NCBI GenBank assembly: GCA_945905295.1
Contig: CAMDPX010000028.1
Span: 1 to 46,002, forward strand
Length of the DNA: 46,002 nt
DNA from: Planctomyces sp. SH-PL62
GTDB lineage: Bacteria > Planctomycetota > Planctomycetia > Planctomycetales > Planctomycetaceae
Reading direction: 5' to 3'
Below, in pieces: positions 27,401-36,600 of the stretch. The notes under the pieces were generated by a model. It saw only the letters and a program-made list of their open reading frames with translations. It was not told the DNA's origin and made no database searches. The position numbers and the translations under genes are program-made. Within the stretch, counting starts at the first letter, position 1. Each line of letters opens with the position of its first letter.

Positions 27401-27668
27401 CGTCATCGTTCATGCTGGTGACTCGCCGCCACAACAGACTCTCGCCGCTCTTCCCAGGGACGATGACCGCACCACTCTCGCCGCCACGCAGAGCCAAGCT
27501 CTTCGCATCCAGTCGCAATTCCCCCTTCTGCTTGTTCGCACCGTGACAGGCGACACAGCGCGAGGTGAGGATCGGTCGAATGTCTCGTTCAAACGAAATC
27601 TCATCCGCCCGTGCCGACGACACGACCACCGCCGCAACAGAAAACAGAACGAAGCCAGCGCGCTTCAT
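24498..27668 (-). CDS. PSD1 protein: cytochrome c, DUF1549, DUF1553
   Basis: 1056 aa from ATG at 27668 (MKRAGFVLFSVAAVVVSSARA), where a signal peptide starts; upstream in-frame codons are not signal-like. A planctomycete cytochrome domain carries CVACH at 37-41. DUF1549 covers about 146-360 (LIRRLTFDLLGLPPTPEEV). A carbohydrate-binding-like insert follows, then DUF1553 at about 743-1036 (PLTRRVIVNRLWHYHFG, with the late LTLLNNDFMLRQS block). Family length is about 900-1100. Two hairpin doublets are translated as linkers near 542-568 and 842-867 (EGEAPAEP...GSAGASPS). It forms a pair with the DUF1501 gene at 22893. Presumed periplasmic redox role; the exact reaction is unknown. Confidence 0.9.
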   Translation of the reverse strand: MKRAGFVLFSVAAVVVSSARADEISFERDIRPILTSRCVACHGANKQKGELRLDAKSLALRGGESGAVIVPGKSGESLLWRRVTSMNDDERMPPNGKPLTPEQLVALKAWIDAGAVWPESDADRAAANDKRREHWAWQPIKRVTPPSHEHPIDAFLKAKLIAKELTMSPEADRRTLIRRLTFDLLGLPPTPEEVEAFASDPDPQAYEKLVDRLLDSPHYGERWARHWLDIAHYADTHGFERDQRRDNAWRYRDWVIRALNADKPYNDFLRDQIAGDVLRPDDPEAVIATGFLAAGPWDFVGQAETPSPVLKRLARADDLDDMLTQVMTAACGVTINCARCHDHKLDPISQREYYGLSAVFAGVKRGERDVSAAEVRDLAARKQALNAELQQVRIEQAKLSGRQFDLADIVGGGDGLGTGKLGEGIDLVTGQPHAPKRGFLEGAKPNVFARSTVKFVDGVVIPDLSPEGTQITSTGLKVMKPPRTSGQAWDAIRFGPVNSHFSTKLDGVDYAADGHTLLSLHANAAITFDLAAIRASFNADASASGAASAPRSSPEIETTGGLTPPRSPIQARATREAGASAEMKFTATAGYFGQTPKNGASYFVYVDGELKANQKNIGRDDGGLAVEVMLPATARFLTLMSTDGGNGIGHDQICFADPWLAAAQPPAMSEADKAEIARLQQRRAVLEKELAAFPMPTKVYAVITETPPPVKLLKRGDPEQPADEVSPTSLSCVSGLKPELGTSQSSDGDRRKALADWITSPANPLTRRVIVNRLWHYHFGAGLVETPSDFGLGGGLPSHPELLDWLADELLAQRWSLKAIHRLICTSAAYRQQSVSYNAPRREGEAPAEPFGSRAAKNTGSAGASPSQQALAIDANNRLLWRMNPRRLDAESLRDSVLSVSGKLNATMFGPGYRDFEYQEEYAPVYRYITPDSPDLWRRSVYRFAVRTTTHQFMTTLDCPSPANLVPARNTTTTALQSLTLLNNDFMLRQSGYFASRVKADAGTDPVAQVTRTFQLAFGRQPAPMEAAAAMTLLRSRGLNQLCRMLLNANEFVYVD
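25068..25143. repeat. REPIN-like doublet, GAGGCTCCCGCCGAGCC family, in CDS
   Basis: Perfect 24-bp inverted arms at 25068-25091 and 25120-25143. Each arm carries a GGCTC / GAGCC stem. It is translated as EGEAPAEP and GSAGASPS in the DUF1553 region. Confidence 0.85.
25966..26043. repeat. REPIN-like doublet, GGCGAGC head, in CDS
   Basis: 29-nt arms at 25966-25994 and 26015-26043 with one mismatch (GTTA versus GTCA loop). Translated in frame between DUF1549 and DUF1553 of the PSD1 gene, ending TGGLTPPRSP. Related to the element at 36769-36852. Confidence 0.85.
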
Positions 27669-27864
27669 GACCGTCACTCGGTTTCTGCCACTCTGCATGG
27701 AAGTGTCTCGTGCGCTAGTCCTCAAACAAGCGATACCGCCCCACTCACCGAGACAAGCTGATTGCTCTCGACACAACTCAACGACCGAGTCCCTGGTCGA
27801 TGCTTGTCTCTTGGAGTGCTTCTCTGATTCTTGTATTCGCTGTCGATCTCTCATTCCAGGAAAA

Positions 27865-27926
27865 GAGGGCGATGCCGACTGCGGTGAGCAGGCCGACTGC
27901 AGCGAACGCGAAGGCAGACACAATGG
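27865..27926 (-). pseudogene. Relic A of a small hydrophobic protein
   Basis: Within the 346-bp gap 27669-28014. Read on the - strand it gives IVSAFAFAAVGLLTAVGIAL, continuing FSWNERS to a stop near 27780. No ATG is in frame upstream. The 62-nt core matches 30440-30501 at about 53 positions. It is either a short membrane peptide with a non-standard start or a remnant. Nothing else was seen in the gap. Confidence 0.45.
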
Positions 27927-28014
27927 TTCTCAGTTTCTGAGTCGTTGTTGCCTTCGTTGGATCAAGAGAAACGGTGTGGTGCTCGGCAAGGTTTAGTCGT
28001 CGAAGCGGAGGCGA

Positions 28015-29820
28015 TCAACCGGACGTCGTTTTGAGAGGATCATGATCCTCTTCCGGGGCGATCGGTTTCAGTTTTGGAGAACAGACCGTCGCGTAGAAAC
28101 ACAGCCCCACCAGAACCGCCGCTGCGAGCAGACTGCGTTCGTAGTACAAGAACTCCAGCCAGGTCGGTGGCATCACGCCGGGCAAATGATTCAGGCGGTC
28201 GAGTGTGGCGGCGGCCACCCACTTGTCGTTGAACCGCAAGGCCGTCGGCTTCAGGAACGATCGAACCCAATTGAGATCCAGGTCGTCGGGAACGCCATAG
28301 ATCTCCATCAACTCGACGGCGTACGCCGTGGGTTCCAATGACCCTGTCTGCGCAATCCCTGACCCTGCCGGCCAAATTAGATAGGTCTTGAAACCGCCGG
28401 CCAATTGGAAGCCGCCTCCGTTCTTGGTGTGAAACTTTCGGAGCAGATTTTGAACCCTCTCGCGGTATTGATCGCGGTTGACGGGACGATCTAGAACCTC
28501 CAGCAGTTGCGTCGCACGCAGCAGTTCGTCGAGGGTCACATAGGAGGTTTCCAACAGATACTCCAACGTGGCGTGCAGCCGCTGCTCCAAGAGGTCTCGT
28601 TCCTGGGGCGAAAAGTCCTGGCGCAACACCGCCGCGCGGATGACCCAGTCCATCTGATTGAGGCTGGTGATCACTTGCGGCTTCAAACCGCTGGGCGGAG
28701 CATCGACCAAGGAATGCCGCCTCTGTTGGTATTCTTTCAGTTGGCTGAGTTGATCGGCCGGCAGCAGTCCGACTCGCAGCGCACTGCTCAGGATGAATCG
28801 GTTCTGACCACCAGAGATTTCTTTGGCCAGCAGCCGACGCGGGTTGGACAGATCGGGGTCAAGCTTGGAGTCGATGGCCCACTGCGCCGCGATTTCCCAG
28901 TGCTGCCAACTGACCAATTGATGGGGGGCTTGGTCGAAAGATTCGACGTGGTGCTTGATCCGAGACGGAGTGGCCGGCCAAAGAATCGGATTCATCATCC
29001 GGGCCATCAGCGAAACCACGATGATCGGGTATATGACGGCCAGCATCCATCGACGCACTGTTCCCATTTGTTGACCGGAAATGTTGGCAACCGGCGAGCC
29101 GACCAGAATGAAGGGGAGCAGAACCAATGTCCCACCGTAGAAGACGGCGACCACCAGCGACTGATCGAGGAAATGAATCTCCTGTTCACCGATCCCGGAA
29201 AAGCCGGCTATCTGCCCGAGAAACATCAGCCCCATCGCACAGGACGAGCCGACCACCTCACGATTCCCCATCCCGAGCTTGGCGAAGGCGGCGAGGACGT
29301 AGAGCAAGATTCCGAAAGAAACGACGTAGGACAGAAACAGCAACCACGTCGCCCCGTTAGCCGCCAACGTCAGGGTGGCCGCAAACACTCCCGCAGCGCC
29401 CCACTTATGCCGGCTCCACCATTGGCGAGCGACCTCGTTGATCGCCTGCTGGTCGGCCAACTCCGAGTCATTTCGCTCGCGAATGCCACGGATTTTCACA
29501 ACGCTGAAAATCGTCGCGCCGAGCAGGACGAACAAACTGATCGCCGGAAAGGCCAAATAGCTGAGCAGCTTGTAGCCGCCGGCCGCCGGAGCCAATTTCG
29601 ATTCGGCGGGCGATGCCTTGCAACCGGCGAGGATCGCCAACGGCAGAAAGGCCGCAGCGCTGCGCAGGAAGGGCGAGCGTCCCGCCAGAGGATCATCGGC
29701 ACGCAGCCGTTGAGCGGCTTCCAGTCGAGTCCGCACGCCAACTTCAAACGTCGCGGGATCGACTCGGTAGGGACGTAAGGCCGCTCGCAGTTCATCGTCG
29801 GAGACCAAGTTCACAGGCAT
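28015..29820 (-). CDS. Polytopic membrane protein coupled to ECF sigma factor
   Basis: 601 aa. The N-terminal 70 residues (SDDELRAALRPYRVDPATFE) are cytoplasmic and could hold the sigma factor. Several hydrophobic segments follow, between about 50 and 290, then a soluble helical part (about 300-555), including a GSLEPTAYAVELMEIYG stretch like that of alpha-toroid/prenyltransferase-type repeats, and a final membrane helix (AAAVLVGLCFYATVC). Its ATG lies inside the 3' end of the sigma-factor gene (overlap 29811-29820), the classic arrangement of a sigma factor and its regulator. A role as anti-sigma factor or sensor is inferred from this coupling; no zinc-binding anti-sigma motif was seen. Confidence 0.7.
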   Translation of the reverse strand: MPVNLVSDDELRAALRPYRVDPATFEVGVRTRLEAAQRLRADDPLAGRSPFLRSAAAFLPLAILAGCKASPAESKLAPAAGGYKLLSYLAFPAISLFVLLGATIFSVVKIRGIRERNDSELADQQAINEVARQWWSRHKWGAAGVFAATLTLAANGATWLLFLSYVVSFGILLYVLAAFAKLGMGNREVVGSSCAMGLMFLGQIAGFSGIGEQEIHFLDQSLVVAVFYGGTLVLLPFILVGSPVANISGQQMGTVRRWMLAVIYPIIVVSLMARMMNPILWPATPSRIKHHVESFDQAPHQLVSWQHWEIAAQWAIDSKLDPDLSNPRRLLAKEISGGQNRFILSSALRVGLLPADQLSQLKEYQQRRHSLVDAPPSGLKPQVITSLNQMDWVIRAAVLRQDFSPQERDLLEQRLHATLEYLLETSYVTLDELLRATQLLEVLDRPVNRDQYRERVQNLLRKFHTKNGGGFQLAGGFKTYLIWPAGSGIAQTGSLEPTAYAVELMEIYGVPDDLDLNWVRSFLKPTALRFNDKWVAAATLDRLNHLPGVMPPTWLEFLYYERSLLAAAVLVGLCFYATVCSPKLKPIAPEEDHDPLKTTSG

Positions 29821-30344
29821 AGCAACATCCTTCCGATCTGTGCGACGGAAAGCTCACCATCGAGCAACCGCCGCAAGTTGCGACGGGCTTGATAGAGTCG
29901 CCCCTCCACCGTTTTGGCCGAGACCGACAACAACGCCGCCACTTCTTTCACACTGGTCTCTTCGAGGTAGTGCATGAGAACCACCTCCCGCTGTTTGACC
30001 GGCAGCCGCCCGATCGCCTGCCGCAACGCATCCAGTTGTTGATCGGGTTCTGGATCAACCGCGCTGACGGCTTGCTCCAGAACAGCCGGCGCAAGCGTCA
30101 TCGTCCGTGCTCGACGACGGCGACTCCTTGCCCAATTGCGGTATTGGTTCAGCGCCACGCCGCGCAACCAGCGTCCAAACACTTCCGGATCGTTCCAGTC
30201 ACCCCGGCAAGCTTCGCGGTTCAACCAGGCTTCCGAAAAACTGTCCTGAGCAATCTCGACCGCGTCACCCCACGGAGCTCCCCACGAGGCGATCAGCCCG
30301 ATCAGCGGCCCGCGATAGGCGTTAACGAAAGTAGTCAGGTCCAA
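29811..30344 (-). CDS. ECF-type RNA polymerase sigma factor
   Basis: 177 aa from TTG at 30344, chosen because GAGGAGAG stands 6 nt before it; the longer frame would use another TTG at 30395 without a good ribosome site. Region 2 covers about 8-75 (DAVEIAQDSFSEAWLN, FGRWLRGVALNQYRNWARSR) and region 4 about 105-160 (LPVKQREVVLMHYLEETSVK and the helix-turn-helix VAALLSVSAKTVEGRLYQAR). It overlaps the membrane protein gene by 10 nt, so the two are translated together and probably form a sigma/anti-sigma pair. Target promoters cannot be named from the window. Confidence 0.9.
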   Translation of the reverse strand: MDLTTFVNAYRGPLIGLIASWGAPWGDAVEIAQDSFSEAWLNREACRGDWNDPEVFGRWLRGVALNQYRNWARSRRRRARTMTLAPAVLEQAVSAVDPEPDQQLDALRQAIGRLPVKQREVVLMHYLEETSVKEVAALLSVSAKTVEGRLYQARRNLRRLLDGELSVAQIGRMLLCL

Positions 30345-30439
30345 GTTGGTCTCTCCTCGACCCTGGAGTGTCCGGAGCACAGCCCAATCACACAATCTTT
30401 TGGAGAAATTGTGCGAACAGCCCCGAAAGCATTTTCAAG

Positions 30440-30501
30440 GAGAGCGATGCTAACCGCGGTGAGCAGGCCGAGTGTGGCGAACGCGAACGCCGACACAATG
30501 G
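30440..30501 (-). pseudogene. Relic B of a small hydrophobic protein
   Basis: On the - strand it reads SIVSAFAFATLGLLTAVSIAL, matching relic A at 27865-27926 in DNA and protein. The upstream side is replaced by the hairpin repeat at 30504, which directly abuts it. The two relics bracket the sigma/membrane-protein operon in the same orientation. Confidence 0.45.
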
Positions 30502-30503
30502 AT

Positions 30504-30603
30504 GTAGGGTGGGACAAGCTCGCTTCGAGCGCCGGCCCACCAGAAGCCCCGCTGGAATTACTTGGTGGGACGGCGCGGCGAAGCGCCGCTTGTCCCACCC
30601 TAC
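30504..30603. repeat. REPIN-like doublet with GTAG heads
   Basis: The outer 16 bp (GTAGGGTGGGACAAGC) are perfectly inverted at 30504-30519 and 30588-30603. Each half folds alone: the left stem uses GCTCG / CGAGC, the right GCGGCG / CGCCGC, with the same CTT loop, so the inner stem changed on both sides. It lies between the M56 gene end and the sigma-factor gene. Confidence 0.88.
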
Positions 30604-30622
30604 GGCAAGTCAGACTGTCGAA

Positions 30623-33600
30623 TTAGCGAGCGGCACGTTTCTTCCGCTTCGGTTCCGTAAACAATCCCCCGCCGCCGGTTGCGGAGGTAATCCGAGTGTT
30701 CGGCAGAGCCTCTTCGAGGATCGAGAAGTCGGTGCTGCTCAGGTCTGCCATCATGAAGGTCAACTCGGTGAGTTGCTTGAGTTCCTTGAGTGCGGAGTAG
30801 CCACCGCTCGACGAGAAGTTGGTGAGCCACAACGTGCGCAGGTTTGGAAGAACCTTCAACTTCAGCAGGCCGGAGACGGTGAAGCTCGCTTGGGGAAGAT
30901 TGCCCGGAATGACAAATCCCGGACGGCCGCTCCCGTTGATGTCGAGGCGCGTCAGTGACTTAATCTCGGCGATGTGCGCCAACGATTCGTCGGTGAGTTT
31001 TGAGGCTCGCAGGCTGAGATGATCCAACTTCGGCAGCGTTTTGACGTGTCCGATGCCGGTGTCGGTGATGATGTGGCTGTCGATGTTCAATCGCTTGAGC
31101 TCGGTGAGCCCGGAGATCGCTTTCAGACCATCGTCGGTGATGCTCGTGAAGACCAACTGCAACGATTGCAGTTGACGGCACTCCGCGATGCGCGCCGCAC
31201 AGGCGTCGTCGGCTTCGATGCCCAAGCTCAACGACTTGAGCCGGGAGAATTGCAGCGTCTCCGACGAAATGCCTTGTCCGACGAGATGCAGGTGCTCCAA
31301 TTCCTGAAGCCCCGCCAGCGACTTGGTCGCTTCTTTCGAGAATCGCATCCATCCCAATTCCTGAGAGCCGACGTAGGCATTGAGTCCGAGATGTTTGAGA
31401 CGTTTCAGCTTCGCAATCGAGGCGATCGCCGCGTCGGTCAGCCGGCCTTCCTGATACACATCCAGGTGCGTGAGCTGCGGCATCTGTTCGAGCAATCGGA
31501 TGCCGGCGTCGGTTGTCCCGCATTCGTGCAGATGAAGTTCTCGCAGCGACTTCAATCCGACGATGTGCTTGAGCGCCTCGTCACCGAGTCGCTCTCCGGC
31601 GGCGCTGAGGCTCGACAGCGTGAGCTTTTCCAACGCCGTCAATTGGGCGAGGTGAGCCAACCCGGCGGCCGTGATCGTCTTGGTGTAGCCGATATCGAGT
31701 TCTCGCAGTTTTGGAAGCGTCTTGAAACGCGCGAGCAACTCATCCGTCAGAGCCCCACTCGCGTAGATCGAGAACACTTGGTTGTCATCGTCGATATTGG
31801 CGAGCAGGCCGTGGTTGTAGGGCGGTTTTAACCAATCCGGCAGCGCTTGCTCCGTTCGCTCCTGCTTCGCCTCGATTGTCGAGAGAGACAACGCTCCGCC
31901 ACGCAGTTCACGAAACACGCCTGGATGAGAATTCCAATCGATCAACAGTCCTAACGCAGAACTCAGCGGCTCGTCCTTGAACGCGACTGTGACCGGCTCC
32001 TCCAAATCGAGTTCGGCCTTCTTCAGCGCCGGCTCATCGAGCTTCAACGGCACTCGCGCCGCTTGAGCCAACTTGGCCAACGCCTCGCGCAGCGGCAGCT
32101 CCTTCACGTCGAGCGAGACTTTTCGTTCAAACACTTCCTCGCTTCGAGCCGTTTGATCGGCGAGCGATTCATTTCCCTTCTGCGGCTCTGCGGGTTTTGA
32201 TTCGACTTTGGCCTGAGCGTCGTTCGCTTTGTCCGCTTCCAGTGCGACGTCGATCATGCGGTCTTCACCCTCGGTGACTTTGACCGTGGATTGCCAAGGC
32301 TTGAAGCCGGGGACATTGAGCTTCAGCAGAAGGTCGATGTCCGGATGCACGTCGAACCAGAGTTGGCCAACTTCTTTCTGCAGGAATTGATTGGATGGCA
32401 GGCGAGCACCGGCTTCGTCAGCGGCTTTCTGATCGGCGAATTGCGGTGTCGACAACGCTCCCGCGATTTTCACGGGCTGTCCGTTGTGTGTCGCACGCAG
32501 CGTGATCGAAGTGGCTTTCAGCGAGCGAACGTGAAACGAGACGCCGTCCTTGTCGAACTTCGTGGTGGACCACGCCGAGGTCGGTGATGAGTTCGGTCCT
32601 TCGCGAATGATGCGCAGGAAACCGCCCAAATCGGCGTTCTGGTCAATGCGGCCTTCAAAACCGCGAGGGACTCGCAGTTCATAGAGGCCGGGTTGGTCAG
32701 TCACTTCGCGAAGTCGGCCCCACCAGCTCGCTTTACCGGCGGCTCCGTTCACCGACAGGGTGCGACCGCTCACCGGTTGATCGTCGCTCGTCGTGTAGCG
32801 AGCGGTCATGCGCACGGACTCGGTTGGCTTGAAGTCGAGTTGTTGTTCGGCCAGCGCGGTCTTGGGGAGATCCACCAGTTGATGAAGATAGACGTCGGGA
32901 AGTCGCACACCGTCTTTAGGGAGATCGGGGAAGCGGCCTTCGTCAAAGAGTTCCACGACGTATTGTCCGTACTGACACGGCGGGAGCGAATACCGCCCAT
33001 CGGCATCCGTCATCGCGTATCGCGGGGGCACTCGACTGCTGCCGTTGGCTCGGATGGCGACCCCCGCGACGCCGCGGCCTTTCGCATCGGTCACTCGCCC
33101 AAAGAACCGAGTGCCGCGCTGCAGTTGGAACACCGGCTGCTCGCCGATTTCCGGAGTGATCCCTCGCGACACCGCCGCCGCATGATTCGGGATCACAAAG
33201 ATTCGACCGCGATCCCCATCCGGAACAACCAGCCGATAGCGGCCGTTCGCATCGGTCGTCGTCTTGTGAGCGGAATCGGTCTGCCAACTTTGCGGATTCC
33301 GGCCGGTGAAGATCGCGATTCCTTTCGCCGGTCGTCCGTCGATGTCCAACACTTGCCCGCTGACGATTTTTCCGGGGACCAACTCCACCTTGCGAATGAA
33401 GGCGTGAGCGTGGTTCGGTTCCTTGTTGAACAAGAGATGCAGCGGCACGGCACCCGGCCGGGATATCTGATAGTCCGGATGCTCCGCAATCCGTTCGACG
33501 AACAAGTCATTTGTTTGACCCTTGACCGCCTCCGGCAGCTTAAACGTGAATCGCCCGACATTGCGAAAGACCAGTTCCGCCAGCCGCTCGTTGTTCCCCA

Positions 33601-36600
33601 GACCATCACGCAAAGTGCCGAACCGAAATCGAACGGTCGCCCCTGCGATCGGCTTGCCGGTGACGGAGTCGATGACTTCGCCTTCGATGGGTGCCAGCGA
33701 CTCGGCTTTGCTCGCTGGGGTCTGAGCCGCTTCGTTCGGTGCCTGCGCTCGGCGCGGGTCTCCCGACCCCGCCGCTGGGTTGGACCGCTGGTCTCCGTTT
33801 GTGTTGTTCGTCTCTTTCGTTGCTTGCTCCGAATCCGGGAGACCTGCGGTCGGGTTGAGGGCGGGGTCAGGAGACCCGCGCCCAGCGCGCGCGCCCACCT
33901 GAGTCGCCGCGGCCACTTCAACCGTCAGCACGTTGGAGTTGGGGGTGAGCGACTTGCCATCGTCCGACTTCTCTCCTGGGCGGTCTTGAGTCCATTGGAC
34001 AAGGTATGTTCCCGGTTGCTTGATCGAATATTCGGCAGCCAGATCGAGTTCTTCGATGAGCACGACGGGCTTGTGCTGTTCGGCGGTGACGATGGTCTCA
34101 GAGGGTTTTCGTTCGCGGTTGATCGGCGACATCTCGCGGCCGTCGGGACCGATCACCACCAGCGAACATCGAGCGGGTTGCGCGAACGTGAACTGCATTG
34201 GCTCCGGTTTCGCCGCGTTGAGCAATTCGAGCTTCAGTTTGAGCGGCTCGCCGACCTGCGGCTTTTCGGTGAGCGAAGTCAGCCGTGTTTGCCAGACGCC
34301 GCGAATCGGACCCCAGATGATGACGTGGTCCGAGCGTGTGAGTTGATAATTCCGGCAAATGACTGCGAGCGTCTGGCGTGCCGCATTGCGAGTCGCCTCG
34401 GATTCCGAGCGGCACGGTTCGTCAAAATGTCCGTGGCCAACAGCAAACAGAAAGCGTGTGGACGCCACGCAACGACGCAGCACGTCTCGTCCCGGCTCAT
34501 GCGACGCCTCGGCGAGAATCGTGTTGACGGCGGTATCGAAGGAGTGATTGAGGCTCAGCAAGTGGCCCGCCGCGAGCACTCGACATTCGGCGTCCGCGTC
34601 CTTCAATCGCGGCACGAGTGCCGTCTCGAATTCTTTCTGCTGCGCGACCGTCAACCGCGACGTGTCAATCAAAGTTCTTCGCAGCGCGCGACGGCGCGTT
34701 TCGACATCAGAATCGGACATCGCCAAGACCACAAAGCCGAGCGAATCGCCGAGGTCACGAATCATCGTCGACGCCACTGTTCGCCGAGCGGGGACCGAGA
34801 GCTTGGGATATTTCGCGACCAGTTCTTGCCACACGCCAGCGTCAAAACCCCAGAACAAGTTCAACCAATGATTCGTCAGCGTTTCGTCCTTGCGATCCAA
34901 TGCCGACAGCAAGAACGGCAACGTGCTGAAATCCTTGCGGCCGATCGCAATCAACGCTTGCCATGCCGGGTACGCGACACGTCCATCGCTTGAGCGCGTC
35001 AATTTCTCCAATCCGGACTGTGCGACTCGCGCATCGCTTCCGAAGGTAACCAACGCTCGCGCCGTCAGACGCTGGACGACGACGTCATCGCTGCCAAGCA
35101 ACTCCGCCAATCTGGGGATCGCTGTCAGATCCGACTTCTCCGGGCTGCCGTTCAGCAGAGCCATCCATCGCACGGACGCATCGGCCTTCTGCAACTTGGC
35201 GAAGTCATCATCGAAGCTGCGCGGAATCGGCCCGCCTCGTTTGCGAATCTCGTCCGGAGTCGCAATCAGCAACACTCCCTGGTCGATGCGCGAACTCAAC
35301 TTGGCCTGATGCAAAATCAACGGCAGAGCATCCGCGTGTTCGACCCCGAACATTCTGCTCGTGATCGGCGTCTCGGCCGCCTCTTGAGCGGACGGATGCA
35401 ACTGAATCGTGATATCGTGGTAATCGCTCAGATAGCTCACGACGTCCGACAACGGCAGGTTCTCAAACGCAATTTCCGTCTTTTCACGCAGTGCCGCTTC
35501 GATTCGCCGGTTCGCCTGTTTGATCTTCTCGGCCGCTTCCGGGCTTTTGTCCGCCGTGATCTTCAAAACGTCGTCTTCGATAACCAGTGCGAGCTTCTTT
35601 TCGCCGAAGTCTTCCAGAATGATTTTCAGCGCGTTGCGAAGTTTGACGTCCTTAAAAGTGCGCGAGATGGCGAGGTCTTGCCTCACGTTCAATTCCGACA
35701 ACGCTGCAACATCAATGATGATGGGAATGTGGTGTTGTTTGGCGACGAGCACGATCACGTCACTCAACGTCAGAGCTTTAATGGTCAGCGACGTGGTCCG
35801 TTCCAATTCCTCCAGAATCCGAGCCTCAACAGCACTAACCTGCGCTCGGCGCGGGTCTCCCGACCCCGCCGCTGGCTTGGACCGAAGGTCTCCGTTCGTA
35901 TCGTTGGCCGACTTCGTGTCTTGCTCCGCATTAGGGAGACCTGCGGTCGGGTCGAGGGCGGGGTCGGGAGACCCGCGCCCAGCGCTGTCGCCGTCTTCCG
36001 CGAGCTGCATTTGCAGCTCGGCTTGCGACGACGCGGAAGATATGAACGTGCCGAGAGCGATCGTCAGCAGACAGCCAAGCGTCACGAATGCGACGAGCCA
36101 CCGGTCGCTCAGTCGGACGACCGCATGTTCGGGAGCGATTCCCACGATCCGCCGAATGCGCGCGAGCAGCGAACCATCCGCCACTCCAAGTGCCAACACC
36201 GTGCTGCGACCACGCAATTCTTCGATTGCCAACAACGCGCGGCCGTACTCGATGCGATTCCCGAACGACGCCACCACGAGGTCATCGCAGCAGTGCTCCC
36301 GTTCGACCCGAATTTGATGCGACAGCCACCACACCGCCGGGTGATAAAAGAAAAACGTCTCGACCAGCGTCTGCAACAGGTTCACCACGAAATCATGCCG
36401 CCGCACATGAGCCAACTCGTGAGCCAAGATCGCTTCCAACTGCTCAGCCGGAAGACTCGTCATCAAGCTGACCGGCAGCAAAACCACCGGCCGCAGATAA
36501 CCGACGACGATCGGAACTTGAGCCAATGTCGATTGCAACACGGTCACCGCCCGACGCAATTGCAATCGCTCGGCCACGCGCCGCAGCGTCGCGAGTACCT

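Noticed and set aside
30345-30395. Longer start for the sigma factor at 30395
   Set aside because: That codon is also TTG but lacks a ribosome site, and the extra residues are unlike the family; GAGGAGAG precedes the TTG at 30344.
30504-30603. Hairpin considered only as a transcription terminator
   Set aside because: No T-run follows on either strand, and the same GTAG architecture recurs inside coding regions, so a repeat element explains it better, although it may affect transcript ends.
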